A stretch of DNA of 64,000 bases from Lunularia cruciata (Eukaryota > Streptophyta > Marchantiopsida > Lunulariales > Lunulariaceae), in assembly GCA_948567375.1 (NCBI GenBank), contig OX419755.1, positions 37,205,001-37,269,000 on the forward strand. The letters run 5' to 3'. Below are positions 23,807-36,383 of the stretch, one piece after another. Positions within the stretch are counted from its first letter, which is position 1. Every line of letters begins with the position of its first letter. The translations under genes and the position numbers were made by a program. A model generated the notes under the pieces. That model had not been told where the DNA came from. It made no database searches and saw nothing but the letters and a program-made list of their open reading frames with translations.

Positions 23807-26800
23807 TTAATGAGGTAAAAGAGACTGCAACTCAACATTCTCCCCCTTTGATCGTGTCTCAGGCCCTGAAGGGCGTAATGAATACCTTTTTAAGCCATTT
23901 ACATCTACGACCACATCTTTGACAGGAAACTTCACACTATTAATCTCTTCGGATAGTTTCATGTTTGTCAAGACCCCGGGGATACCAGTCTTTACTGAAG
24001 CGGTGTCATTCGGCCCTCTAACATTAAGCAACAATGAGTTCAAAGAGTGTTCCCTACATATGTACGAGGAGGTTTGTGGGTTCTGGTCGATGTGACCAAC
24101 TTCCATTGAAGTGGTTGTCGGTGCAGGATTTGATGATACAGCACAACTAAGTGATCCAGCAGCCTGAAGTTGGTCAACAAGAACGGTTTTGTGTGCACTG
24201 ATACTGGTAATTGAAGATTGCGATCGTGAATCTTCTGATAGAGACATACCAGGATTCTGAACAATCACAAGCATTGGCCTTTGCACAGAACCATTCTTTG
24301 ATAACGACATTGGCTGCAAAACATCAGCATCAGCATCAGCATCAACATCATTCCGAAATCGTAAGACGGAACCACCAAACAACGGTGATGATAACAAGAG
24401 GTGAAGGCGGTGAGACCAAGAAACATAAGAATGTGGAGGATCACACATACTTATTAAGCTAAATCAAAAAGAGGAGTAATAAATCACATACCACTCCGAT
24501 ATGCCATTCTTTGAAATCCAAGTTGTTAAATTGCTTCTCGTTCATCTCCTGCACCAAACAATCCACTACTGATGAGACTTGTTTTGGAAGTTCAACAGGA
24601 GAAAAGGTCATAATGTCAAGGTTGATAACGCTCAAGTTTCTAGTTGCTGCAACAGGAAGTTGGACAACTTACAACGCTATAAATAGGTGGTAGCATCCGG
24701 TGTCCTGATACATGCAACGTGGGAATTACTGTGAAGAATGGAGTCAGTTCCCTGGATCTGAACGTCCATCTGATAGTTCAAAGGCAGAAAATAGTTAGTA
24801 ATTATCAGGGGTACATGTTGAAGTCCTTACAGTATTCAGATGTTGCGACCAAAAATAAATCCAGCTAAACAACCTTTCATCCATGACATGACGTTCTATT
24901 AAGTCCTACCCATTGCTAATTGCATTGCTCATCGCATCTTCAATCACGCCAAGAAGGCGACCCATGGGATGCACTAAATTCTCAGGATATTTTCTAGCAG
25001 CCGAAAAATCTATACCTTTTGACAAGGTTCTCACCAACTCTCGATGGACAACCATTACTTCGGTAAATGTCGCGTCTCTTTCTGGAAAGAGAACTTAACT
25101 CTAAGAAGGGTTTCCTCAAACAAGTTACAGCACGTTGCCTTACTTAGGAACACTAAGACCTCTGGACTATCTTCACCAGCTGTGACAAAAAACACAGCTT
25201 TCCTTCAGGGATTCCACCAGCTGTTATCCTAAGCATTGGGATATGCTATCTGCGACCGGAAAGCACCAGACTCTATATAACGCCTTGAACCTCAGGATAC
25301 TAGGCAAAGCAATTCCAAGTCTCCACAACATTCTCACTATGTACGCGCGCCCTTGTCTAATACCGGACATCGGTGTGACCCATACCCGATGTAAAAAAAT
25401 ATTCCAATTTCGGTCCACTCCCTGATTAGAAGGCGCATCCAGTACTCATTTGCTACTCCTTCTGCTTTGGCATGCATCTGATACAAAAACAGTTTCAGTT
25501 GGAGCGTACCTCACCATATAATAAAGAGAGAATTCTGCTTTCAAAAGATGTATAGACTACACTTCTGGGTCGCATATCTAGAAGACTCAGATAAATTCCA
25601 AAAAGGTCCCCCTTCAGAGAAGCGAAATACGTACCAGGACTTCGGCAACCACCATCATGAGCATTGCACCTTGAAACTTTCTGCACAAGAATGAAACTGG
25701 AGCATGAGCAATCACCCTCCCATTTCGTGGCTGTGACGTACTGCCGTACAAGGGCATGAGCAAACACAACGTCATCCCATTTCACATGGGTAATTCCTGT
25801 TTTAGCTTGTATCTGGAGACTCAACAAGATCTGAAATTTCTGCCAGAGATAAGTACGTACTTAAACATGGTGTACTTGGTGTAGATAGCAGTGTGCATCA
25901 TGTGAACACCTTCATCCTGTATGTGCTGTAGCTGCTCTCTTAAAACCGTCAAGTTTCTAGAAACATGTAAAAATATGACGTAGAGCATCACGAGGTATAT
26001 GAGCACCACGAGTACCTGTATCGAGTTGCACAGGACTGGTCAGGTGCTACATTTCATGCTCTACATCAGCATTCACTTCCAACGTTTTATCGAGGATAAA
26101 CCTCATTCTATCGGGGTATGGAATCCCCTAGACAAGTGTTCACCGAGACGACAAGAGCCGTACATATACTGGAACGCCCAGAACAGAGAGAAAGGTGAAA
26201 AATGAGGAAGGTACCGCAAATTGAGGTACGGCAGCCTTGTAGCCGGTGAGGGTCAAATACAGTAGTGATGCAAGTCCGGCAATGGAGCGCCGCTCACCAA
26301 TAGCCAGTTGCTCGTGCATGATACAGTAACCATGTGAAATGAGGAGAAAGGCTATGAAACATGCAGTCTCGAAAAAGATCCGAGACACGAATACCCCAAA
26401 TGCCACCCAGAATGAACAGGAGCTAAGATTGAAGCATGAGTACCTGTTCAATACAAAACAATATATCATCTTCAAACCTTAGCTTGGTTATATACTCAGG
26501 AAGAAAGGCCTTCCAGAACTTTGAGTTACAAGACGTAACTGATACTTTAACCGCAGGTGAACATGAGGTACATCAATTTTGTTTAGCCTGAAACGGGATA
26601 GAAACTGCTTGAAGTTGTCGACTGCATTTCTAACTATCTTGACCCTTGAGTAGTACTCCAAATTGAGCAAAGTTCGGGAGTAGCCATACCAGAAAACGAA
26701 AGAAAGTCCAAGTACTAGAGCCTTCAGTAGTGGCACGGCCGTGAGTACCCACTGCAGATTGCTCGTCTGCCGAAAAACCAAAGGGAAGAACCCATGAGTA

Positions 26801-27152
26801 AGAGCATGTACGCTGCATGTGCATGACGGATGGCACATTTAACATGTCCTACAACGCACCACCGGTGCAGGATGGACTTCACTCGAGGAAAATCATCATT
26901 ACTTTCGTATTGTGATGGTCACTCGACAAGCTATGACTAGTTACAGGCATGCAATCCAAGTTGGTTAAACACAGTGACGGCAGCCACCTGCCATCTTCGT
27001 TTGCTCCAAGTATTGATAGTCCATACTCCCACGAGCACGACCCAAACAACAAGAAGCCCGAAGAATAAAAAAGGTAAAGGCCTGTAACTCTCTTCCCACT
27101 CTGCTGGATTCGTCAGCATAGACTTTTTGTTATGGTCCGCCACAGTCTCCAT
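23807..27152 (-). CDS. Seven-transmembrane protein, lung-7TM/GOST-like plant family, nine exons
   Basis: Exons (minus) 27152-26988, 26766-26690, 26443-26215, 26015-25861, 25680-25635, 25477-25386, 24769-24673, 24548-24492 and 24313-23807 join in phase into 474 residues, all GT-AG. The start is the first ATG of the open frame. Hydrophobic segments begin at PLPFLFFGLLVVWVVL (26-41), then LTAVPLLKALVLGLSFVFW, FWVAFGVFVS, FETACFIAFLLISHGYC, a Leu-rich segment, VLVVLIYLVMLYVIF and IGIFFYIGW. The motifs SHGYCIMHE and GWTFRSREL recall plant lung-seven-transmembrane (GOST) proteins, thought to be sorting receptors or candidate GPCR-like proteins of the Golgi and endosomes. The long luminal N-terminal domain of animal members is absent. 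The ~170-residue C-terminal tail is Ser-rich and polar. Exon structure is secure; family assignment is from memory of the motifs. Confidence 0.8.
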
Positions 27153-27211
27153 TCTTCTTTTCTTCCCAACCAAAAGTGTAACTGGTCCCTGCTGACAGCC
27201 CAACCCTTGCT

Positions 27212-27304
27212 TCAAGGTTTTACTCCTGGTTTGTTGCTATCAAATCCACTCAAATCAGTGTCCTCTTTCTTCGGCCGATTGCTGCTCGTGATCGGTGGAG
27301 ACAT
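27212..27304 (-). other. Possible upstream ORF of the 7TM gene
   Basis: ATG at 27304, 30 codons, TGA at 27214-27212, ending 59 nt before the main ATG at 27152. If the transcript starts upstream of 27304 this uORF would be read first and could damp translation. The peptide matches nothing I know. Confidence 0.35.
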
Positions 27305-27474
27305 TTTCCTGTGACGTACTGCCTTCAGGACGCGTTCGACGAATGCGCGACCAGCTACAACACCATCCACGTGTTTTTTCAGTCCACATCATTGAGCAAT
27401 GCACTCATTTCAGCACCTTCTAAGCCTGTTTCCCGGACAAAACCGAACAACCGATTATCAGAATCTAATCACCC

Positions 27475-27860
27475 AACTCAAATAATATTCGGAGGCGTAA
27501 AGGCCCTTTGATTTCAGAAATCCAGAATTCGGAAATCCAGTTCCCTGCTTCTGTTACTATCGTATTCTCATAGAAACCACCCATTCGGAACCAAGTGCAA
27601 GCTGGGCCAATGTAAATCTCGAACATGCTATATAAATATATGCAAGGGGTATACGATCGTCAGATCCAACTCAAATAATTTTCAGAGGCATAAACGCCCT
27701 TTGATTTCAGAAATCCCGAATTCAGAAATCCAGTTCCCTGCTTCGGTTACTATCGTATTCTCATCGAAACCACCCATTCGGAACCAAGTAGAAGCTCGGC
27801 CAATGTAAATCTCGAACATGCTATATAAATATATGCAATGAGTATACGATCGTCAGATCC
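27475..27860. repeat. 193-bp direct tandem duplication upstream of the 7TM gene
   Basis: Copies 27475-27667 and 27668-27860 differ at only about a dozen positions. Both start AACTCAAATAAT and end GTCAGATCC. Each has CTATATAAATATATGC (TATA-like on the plus strand) and CCCATTCGGAACCAAGT. It lies 320-710 bp upstream of the 7TM start codon, so it duplicates putative promoter sequence. Confidence 0.92.
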
Positions 27861-28269
27861 CCGCTATGTTTCTCCGACCAACCGGTCAGGAAAGACAAGC
27901 AAGTCTAAAATTCGTTCCTTCTGATTTCAGTATAGCGCATCATAACTACTTGTCGCATTGTCCTACTGCCCCAGTACTTTTCGAGAAAGCTTTCCTTGAA
28001 TTTTGAACATCCCGCTCCCGAATGTTAATCAACCTAAGCGCTATCAGCAGTCAATTAAAACTCGTGGCAACTTTAGATTATGAAAGTCTCCACGATTAAA
28101 TGCAATGAGTAAAGTCAAATTGCTTTTCAGCATCTCCAAGCCCTTTCCAATTGTTGCAAGGCAAATTGGTAGCATTCGTTCATATTATCAGCTAGATAGA
28201 TTAATCGATGGCACAGAAAGCCGTGAGCGCCACATCAATTCTGCCACAATCTACATATAGATCAAGAAT

Positions 28270-28705
28270 TCAAATAATTCCGAACACTCTTCTTGTACCG
28301 AGAAGCTTCAGCTACAAACGTGGACGACTACGCCAGGTTGATGGGAGAGTATACAGAATAAGCAGAATCCAAAGAGGATAAATGTGTTACCTGCTCAACC
28401 AACGCTCCAGTTGGCTTGAATATGACCAAGGGTCGCTTAGAGACTGTAAAAGCCTCAATAGGGAATTGATAAAGAAAAGCACTCCTTTTAAGTCCCACGC
28501 TATATTGCGCACTAAGATTTCTCCAGAGATGAGCCGAAATGCATCGGTCCCGCTCTCCAATTTTCTTTTTCCAAAATGTTGCCACTATCCTCCCTCCCGG
28601 AGGATTTAAACTATCCTTTAACAGAATTGCCCCTCCAGCCAATTCAATCCAGATGCTACCACGTCCATTCGGCTTCAATCGTGAGAGTAATTGCTGCAAA
28701 AGCAT
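28270..28705 (-). CDS. Possible small two-exon gene, unrecognised, 118 aa
   Basis: Exon 1 28705-28391 (105 codons from an ATG) ends at a good donor (CAG|GTAACA). A 79-bp intron leads to an acceptor (TTTGTAG) and exon 2 28311-28270, which stops in phase. The protein is basic, with LLSRLKPNGRG near the start and PLVIFKPTGALVEQ at the exon junction. No signal peptide, membrane segment or known domain is visible. The open frame also extends upstream of the ATG. It could be a genuine lineage-specific or fast-evolving protein, or a chance open frame in a transcribed leader. Confidence 0.35.
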
Positions 28706-28939
28706 AGACAAACGCTCCGAGACGAGAACGCAATTTGTGAACGGGATGAAGAAGCAGAACAAGGGACGAGTGAGACTTGCTCACGCAGAATCCACAGCCC
28801 CAGCCAGCAGAACAAAGTTCTTCTTCTTAAAGCGAAACAGGAGCAGCTCCGGATATGAACAGTCAATTGATCTCTCTCTCCCTCCAGGGGACCGTAAGAC
28901 GAGTACCGAGCCTGAGGAACAGAATGTCATCACTCGTGA

Positions 28940-29430
28940 ATGACCTGACCTGACCTGACCACCTGACTGTCAACATCCCCTTCCTCCCTCCGTCCCACCC
29001 ACCCACCACCCTACGTCTACTCCTACTATCTTTGGTGTGAGAGAAAGGACGTCACCACCAAATCCAAATTCAAATCATCGCACTCCTATTATCGTCGTTG
29101 TCCGCATCGACCCCTTGGAAGAGGCCAGAACCACAACAACAACTGCTTCTTCTTTGCCTCCTCCGTCTCCTTCACCTATCTCTCTGCCTAACCCGCCTTC
29201 CTTCCTTGACCCAACGAACGAACCGACCAACCAATCCTTCCTTGCTTCCTTAACAGATGAACAATCAACTCCTCAACTGTAGACACCAATCGACGACAGA
29301 TTCTCTAATAACCAGGCAGCATATCTTCCTGCAATACTGCCCTGCTATCATAATCGAATCACCACCACCAACAACAACAACAACAACAGCAACAGACGCA
29401 TCGTCTGCATTACTGCTATAGCATCACCAT
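28940..29430. other. Pyrimidine-rich, low-complexity segment
   Basis: Contains four TGACC units (28943-28962), long C/T-rich runs to 29230 and a CAC/CAA trinucleotide run at 29360-29400. Such sequence is typical of plant 5' leaders. The open frame at 29037-29282 is Pro/Ser/Thr-rich because of this composition and is not called. Confidence 0.5.
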
Positions 29431-29640
29431 AAGGTAAAGCCGGGTCGGGTTCTTCCACCCGTGAGGGGGGGAGCTAACCGTTTGAACTCGCCATACATGG
29501 AGAGCCGAGTCAGCCGTGCCGTGCCAGTTGTACCTTCGGTCCATGCGACGAGCTGGCAGCCTGTCTTTCACCGCCGGTTAGCATGCGGTCTCACGGCCGG
29601 CATACTGTAGGCTCCTTCTCCCTTGATTGGAGAGGGAATA
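29431..29640. other. GC-rich segment with several hairpins, identity unknown
   Basis: A ~200-bp GC-rich block at the edge of a 4-kb AT-rich region. Short inverted pairs in series: CGGGT/ACCCG (29446-29461), TGCCAG/CTGGCA (29522-29558), GCCGG/CCGGC (29573-29601), TCCCT/AGGGA (29619-29637). No known RNA family consensus was recognised. It could be part of a structured leader or non-coding RNA. Confidence 0.35.
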
Positions 29641-32600
29641 TGTATCTCACCCACAGACTGTTTACTGATCAAGAATGGATTGCTGCTTATTGAGCAATAG
29701 CGTAGCTTAACGAAAACTTTTCGCAAGATGAACAAATAAATATGATCATATTAAGGTTTGGTCTTTTTCTGTGTATAAATATTATGTTGTTGCATTTCTT
29801 TTAAAACATTTTGAATAAATTTCTCTTGATTTAATGCAACTGATGTATGAATTCTCCTTCTCATCAGCGACTTGCATGCATTGCAAATAAATACATAGAT
29901 TATGAGTAGTTATTATTTACATTGAGCAATATTTCAGATAGATTATATGACCATAAATTCATCGGATAAGTTTTGAGTGAATTTTTTCATCATAATAAAT
30001 GTACGCCATTAGGTCAGAGTGAAATCTTTCGTGAACCAGTATTTAATACAGATGTTATCACCACAAATTGATCCAATAAGTTGTGGGTGGTCTTTCTTTC
30101 ACAATAAAGTATATACATTCAGATTCTTATCAATCTGGTTTCTAGAAATACATTTGAAGTGGGATGAAGTCTAACGGGAACTGTGCTCGATATTCTGCTG
30201 CCGTATTCTGAATGCTGTGTTGATTGTAACAAATGGAGAAATATATTAAATCTTAAATTCTGAAATTATAATCACCAATCTAATATTTGAAGAAATCATC
30301 TATATTTCTTATATGCAAGTATTTCCCATTGGTTTTATTTTTTTAGTTGATTGATATTTAACTTAAGCAAGAGTAATATGCATACTATCATTTAGATCTG
30401 AAATAACTCCTTCGTAATAAAATAAATACATTTAAATTTATTTAGTACTAAGAAAATGAATTGCTAATCAACATTTCTCCTCAAGTAGATCATTCATATC
30501 AAGGATCCTCAACTCTACAAGATACTCGTGCATGATAAAACAATTTTTTATCTAACATTCTTCACCTTGTTATTGGAATATGTACTGTGGTGATCTAGAA
30601 TAAAAATTAGCCTAAGAGATCTTAAGGAATCTATAACATTGTTTTCCGAAAGAAAGTATGTAAAAATATGTTTATCGAAAGATACACCCTAAACCCTAAA
30701 TCCTTTAAATAAATCATTTGAAAAAGGAATTTATGACCTTTACACACTTAGATGTCCAATTTTATTAGATCTAATCATATCAAAATATATAATATAATAT
30801 CTTTAAATTTAAGACCATTTAATATTGAATATAAAAAATAATATATGTTATAAAATAAACATGCTTGACACAAAATAATCACCAAATAAACTCCCAAATT
30901 AAGCACGCATGAATTTTGGCGCACAATCTCTATCAGAGAAATATTTCTGGAATACTGTAAAAGAAAATCAGCTTTCACAGGATTGTCCGCATAGAATATA
31001 AGATTATCCACAACAGTCATAGAAATACCGAAGCATCGTCTCAATGGACTATATGACTATACGCTAGAACCTAGAGTATAAGCTAGAATATAAAATCAAA
31101 GAAAAAGTGAAATGGACAATCATGTAAAAAGTTACATAAAATGATATGACACACTAGACTACAGTAGATAGGTTGTTTGTAATAAGAATTCAACGCCAGC
31201 ATACAGTATTAATCTCTTTCGGTATTCTACTCTGATATGGACCAGACTTTCTTTGCAATAAATCCTCTAGCATTTTCTGGATAATTCGCAATCTACAATT
31301 TGAGTGTGTATTAAATTTTCATTCCAGGGCTATTTTCATACCTTGGTCAGAAACTTCATTTTCTTTCATGGATTCATCAATGTTCCAATGCGGTAGATTT
31401 AGTTGTAGTTAATCATTGCAGATCCAACTTACCAGGCTTTTTCTACAATATATTTATTCCATTTTCTTCTTCAGGTGGATTCTTACTTCTCTTCTAACTG
31501 CAGCTGATCAATCCTAGAACGTCAAATGCTCATTAGAATTTCATCTTCAGGTGGATGTGCAACTGCAAGAACAAGACAAATATAAATCTAATATTTTCAA
31601 CTCAACATAGCAACATGACTCATTGTTCATTGTATGACCCAACTAAGATCACATAGCAAGATCCAGTAGCTGGGACCATTCATCCATCTTGTTATGAGGA
31701 CCATAAAGACCTCAGGCAAAATTATATTTATCTACGAAAAGTGAATATGCACTAGCATTCACGTCACTGATGGAAGAAAACAACCCTCGTCGAGAATTGA
31801 CCGCAGTGCACACAAAGATATTTTCTTTTCCACTCCCTTTATTTCAACGCCATATATACGAGAGACCCCCAAAAGTCTTTAAATGTAGATCCGGTAAATA
31901 TAATTCATGATAAAGAAGAACTTATAAATATTATATACTAATAGAATTTAACGATATTTATGTATTTTGAGGTGCAAATTGAGGTAAAAATTGTTCACGA
32001 TACACTTAATCCACTCAACCAAAGTCCATAACACACATTATGTAACCATCGCCACATGAGAGCATTGGCGGGTGCAATCTATAGGAGAGCAATCATTCTA
32101 AGTGATGTTTATTCGGTTGCTCCAGAAATTGGTGTAATCTATAGGAGATCAATCACTCTAGTTGATGCTTCTTAGATTGTGCTTGTAGTTTGTAGATCTG
32201 ATGACTTGTATAACTTGGATATCTTAGGTGCGATAGGACAGATTTCTCATAACAATACTATTGCCTAGTTCCATTCTTCCTCTTTTCTCTCTCTCCCTTG
32301 TATGGTTTGATTGGACTTCCATCCTTTTTGTGTTCTATGAACTTGGCTTTCTTATAGTTTTATACATTATGTAACTTGACAACAAGCATAATCTCTCGTT
32401 GAGAACTAGATGAACAAGCTCGTCTGCACTCACCATATCCGTGATAGAAAGGGTTGCTTTTACCCTAGGACATTATAGTGATCACAAAGACTGTATATTG
32501 AGGATAAAGAAGTGTGACATCCGATTCATGCCATCTGATCCTATACGCTGAAAGAACATGCATATGCAAGTTTATTTGTACCCAGACATTCCGTTGCTTT

Positions 32601-33977
32601 TCTTGGTAGACTCAATTCGGTTGACTCCACCATGTAGGCCTAAAGCTTGCTGTGTGAAGCAGATTTTCCTTTGGGGAACTGATAGGTACATACCTTTCTC
32701 CGTTTTCGTTTTTTAATTGCTATGGATTGCACTGTTTGAGTTCAGTGATTTTCCCTAATTCCTTTTATTTGTTGTGTATCATATCATTCAGATTGACTAA
32801 GAACTACATTCCTGAAATAATAATAGAAATACACATTCTTTCAAAATATTTTATATACTAATATTTAGATATTATTAATATTTTCCGCACTAAATAAAAT
32901 TTATTATTTTTGTAGAAAATATGAAAATGTTTCAAAAATAATAATAATTTAATAAGGTTAGCCTTGTCATTCAAACTCGACATTGGTTGTCTGATTGGTT
33001 GAACGTGATCTTAGCACATAACTTGTAGAAAAGAGATTATGGTGACATACGTTCCTTGGACTATTAGGGATGATTTTGCTCCCGAATGTATTGACAAATT
33101 TTTATAATTTTCTAATATTTTTAAATCCTTTTAGAATCTTCCATTATACTTAGTATTTTTTATAGAATAAAGAGAGATGTTATTAGTATTTAATGATATT
33201 CTTGATAAGCATATATCACTTTAATTTTCACCATAATTAGTGTTTCTACTCTAAGGCCTTTACTAGTATGAACCACACACTAATTAGATATACACACTAC
33301 TTGAATATCCACACTAATTTGGGGAAAGACTGAGTGTAGTGCGTTAGTCATCCAACGTGCTTGCGAACATGACTCAAGTAAGAACATCTCATCTTTAACC
33401 CGGCTGTCACATGGGTAAAAATGCACGATTCCTGTACATTTTCTTTTTTCCATTTTAGGATTGGATTAAACTTATGAATATTTTGGCGTGTTGTGTTACA
33501 TAGTGTGAAAGGTATTATATAATCATTTTGTAATGTAGCTCAGAATCTTATACTTACTTATAATTTAAACGATTTATTATGGAAATAGAAAACCTTTACT
33601 ATAAATTATGTATGATTTATAATAATATAATATAATTTTTATCTAATAATCCTATGTTCAGGATTATTTTATTTTTGACAGATGTATAGGAAAATATTAA
33701 TATATAGAACTTTAAACATACAGAGTAAATGATTTTGGTTCTAAATTCCTAATATTATATAATACTCATTGGTGCACTAAACTCTAATTACGGCTGAGTG
33801 TCTACACCACAAATTTAATATCGAAGACGGCAAAAGAACGCACGACTATGGCACAGTATCAACTGGTCCTACCCTGTAAAAACTGTGTCAATCCACCATG
33901 TCCGTCCGGTAACATCACACAGTATCCACCACTACAGTACACGTTTCTGTCGTTTCCCTTTCTAGAGCCTGATTAAT
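29641..33977. other. AT-rich gene-poor region
   Basis: Long A/T-rich stretch with no coding sequence of any quality; longest open stretches are chance. Includes one retroelement 3' fragment (32040-32350) and a short CCCTAAACCCTAAA run near 30687. Confidence 0.6.
32040..32350 (+). mobile_element. 3'-end fragment of non-LTR family (copy c), with internal duplication
   Basis: GCATTGGCGGGTGCAATC, then GACTTGTATAACTTGGATATC, TTAGGTGCGATAGGACAG and TTTCTCATAACAATACTAT, align to 61685-61900. The GGTGCAATCTATAGGAGAGC stretch occurs twice (32070 and 32131 regions). Non-coding remnant. Confidence 0.7.
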
Positions 33978-34011
33978 TACCCGCATGTTAACGGTGATTA
34001 ACATGCGGGTA
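33978..34011. repeat. Perfect 14-bp inverted repeat with 6-nt loop
   Basis: TACCCGCATGTTAA, loop CGGTGA, TTAACATGCGGGTA. A second, imperfect palindrome (TCACTTTC/GAAAGTGA) lies at about 34068-34092. No gene is attached to either. Confidence 0.9.
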
Positions 34012-34092
34012 TCCACAGAACCCCTCGAACTCTGTCACTGAAAATCGAATCCGCGGCCGCCACTTTTTCACTTTCCCGCAGTGAGAAAGTGA

Positions 34093-36383
34093 GTTCAAAT
34101 GGAACCGTGATTGCCACAGAATTGATATTTATTAGTAATCCAATGCATCGTAAAATGAACATAGTGGGACGTAATAAGTTGATCCTGGAAGAATCGGACT
34201 CGGGAACCCAATGGTCCACTGCGTCATCACCATGTCAATCGGGCCTATTGTAGCTTATACAGACTGCAACAGAAAGATTCTAGTAACAGAACTCCCTGGT
34301 TCCTGCCGCGTAGCCGTGTTTAGTCAAGTACCAATCCTGAAGGAAGATGGTGCCGAACGCCCGTTTTAGACTACCACCCCTCTCGAAAATTTGCTTGCAT
34401 GTACCTCAATTTCGGGACGACATCCACCTGTTCAGAGAGACATTGAAGTGCTTTTTACTTAAACTCCGATGATGATCGCACACCTCTGCAGCATTCTTGC
34501 TGCTCTCTATCCGCTAAAGGTGACTTTGTCGGTCAAACTCCACGAGTCAGTTGCCGCCAGCACATTCTCTTGCGCTCTTCGTGACGACTTTCTAAGTCCA
34601 AAAGATATGGTGATAGCTTCATACTAGTATGCAGCTTCTATGGCAACACAAGAAGACCGTCTAGTTTTAAGGAGAATAGACAGGTCCAACAGCTTCTTCA
34701 TGCTCATGTGCTTTGTTTGGATCCCACCACTTCATCACCAGGTCGGTGGCCACAATACGCCATGCGAATGACAATACAGTGGTTAAGTATCAATAGGCCA
34801 TGCTAGAACAGTGGCAAATGTAAGGACATCACAGACATTCCTGTTAAGTCCATTGAAAGTTCCATGGCACATTTTATGGATCTCAGAATTGCTGATCGCA
34901 ATTTTCTGTTAACGTCAATGGGAAAATCAACGAATAGTATGGACCCAAGTTAGTAGAGCGTTCCGTGAACTTCTTGTCAAGGCTAACGTTGTGTAAGGTC
35001 TCTCTGGACTCGCGTAAAATCGAATCTGTTGCTGTAAAACAATGTTGATGTTCACGTTTAGTTTCAAACACTGAGCATAAACACGATCATCTTTGACTTA
35101 GGATAGAGTATCCTACTAAGTCCTTGCTTTCAAGGGCTCCTTGAAACCAGCTTCATACTTCCCGATGTGCTCTGGAATAAAGCACACTCTACACGCTCAC
35201 TCGCGATTGGAAGGTTGGGGGCGAGAGGGAACTTTTAGGTGTAATGTAGACTATCAACAGAAGAGGATGTATAGCGATGAGCATGGCATGGCAGAAGGGT
35301 GGCCGTAGGTAAACACCTACGAATCAATGCATCATTAATCTGAGTTCAGGAAGTACTAGTGGAAACTTTAACAATTTCACTAAACCAACCCGCTCTTCAC
35401 GCTCTGCAAGATTTTTAGTTGATCTAGTCATTAATACATGCATGGCATGGGTACCCAACTAGTGAGTTTAGGTGCAAGAGATTAGGTGCAAGTGAGTGTC
35501 GGCTCTGTAGGTCAGAGGTTCAGTAAACTTTTGATGAATTCTTTGACCCTTCGATTTCAGGAGGAAGTTAAAGGAGTACAAAAGGTCGTGACTCTCCACT
35601 TGCGCACATTGGCGAGAGCACGGCCTCAATCTCCAGTTAAGAACGAGAAGATTTTCGCGTTTCTACAACCCTCACTGGGCAAGATCCACGAGGTGGAGCA
35701 GGACTTTGAACTTCGAGTGACGAGAGACTCAACTAGATCCGACTAGTTGAGTCTTGGACCGCTACCGGTCTTCAAGCCTAAGAAAAACTTTCGAAGTCAT
35801 CATGACTTCAATGTAGGCGCATTTGTGGTGCATTTGTAGTCTCGACAAAAGGAGAATTCCGAGTCCTTACAAAATCTGAATACAGGTGAAAATCTCAGAA
35901 CCGTCAAAGACTGATTTTGTAGCTCAACAAAAGAGGTTATTCCTAAGCCCAGGGCATAGAATTCAATGATGCATATCGGTTATGTACGTCCATCCATGAG
36001 TACCATAACAAAGACACGTTCTGCGAAGTTGAGAAGCTCAGATGTGCTATACAATGACGGCGAAAGTCCAGATGGCATTAAAAGCAGTGGAAGAATCTGT
36101 TTCCCACTAGCTGTTCTCATCACTGACCTTACTCAGCTTTTTCCATATTCAGCACAATTTAACAAAGCTCAATCCCTTCACAGCCTTTTACACGTTTCAA
36201 CGCGCGACAGACTTGAAGGGCGAAAATCGGCAGACAAACCCTGATTGTCTTCCCTTCTCTGTCCTACTATGCATGCCGAGCCAAACCTAGACTTGATCCT
36301 GTAACTACCCACAATCCAGAGGTGCTCATTTTCAACCAAGTATTATGGGTTTCATTCCACTGACATCCCGCTCTGTAACGGCT
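34093..36383. other. Intergenic region
   Basis: No gene recognised. An 11-bp perfect inverted repeat lies at 35726-35753. The open stretch 35486-35746 shows no domain. Confidence 0.45.
35726..35753. repeat. Perfect 11-bp inverted repeat with 6-nt loop
   Basis: GACTCAACTAG, ATCCGA, CTAGTTGAGTC. Isolated in intergenic DNA; might be a decayed transposon end or hairpin. Confidence 0.85.

Noticed and set aside
24905-25215. Minus-strand peptides inside the 7TM gene (for example RDATFTEVMVVHREL) that look coding
   Set aside because: They fall in the intron between exons 25477-25386 and 24769-24673, which join in perfect phase across a conserved GWTFRS motif. Including them breaks the frame.
29037-29282. 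Pro/Ser/Thr-rich 81-codon frame
   Set aside because: Explained by the pyrimidine-rich leader-like composition; no homology recognised.
30680-30705. Telomere-type CCCTAAACCCTAAA
   Set aside because: Only two units in AT-rich DNA; too short for an interstitial telomeric array.
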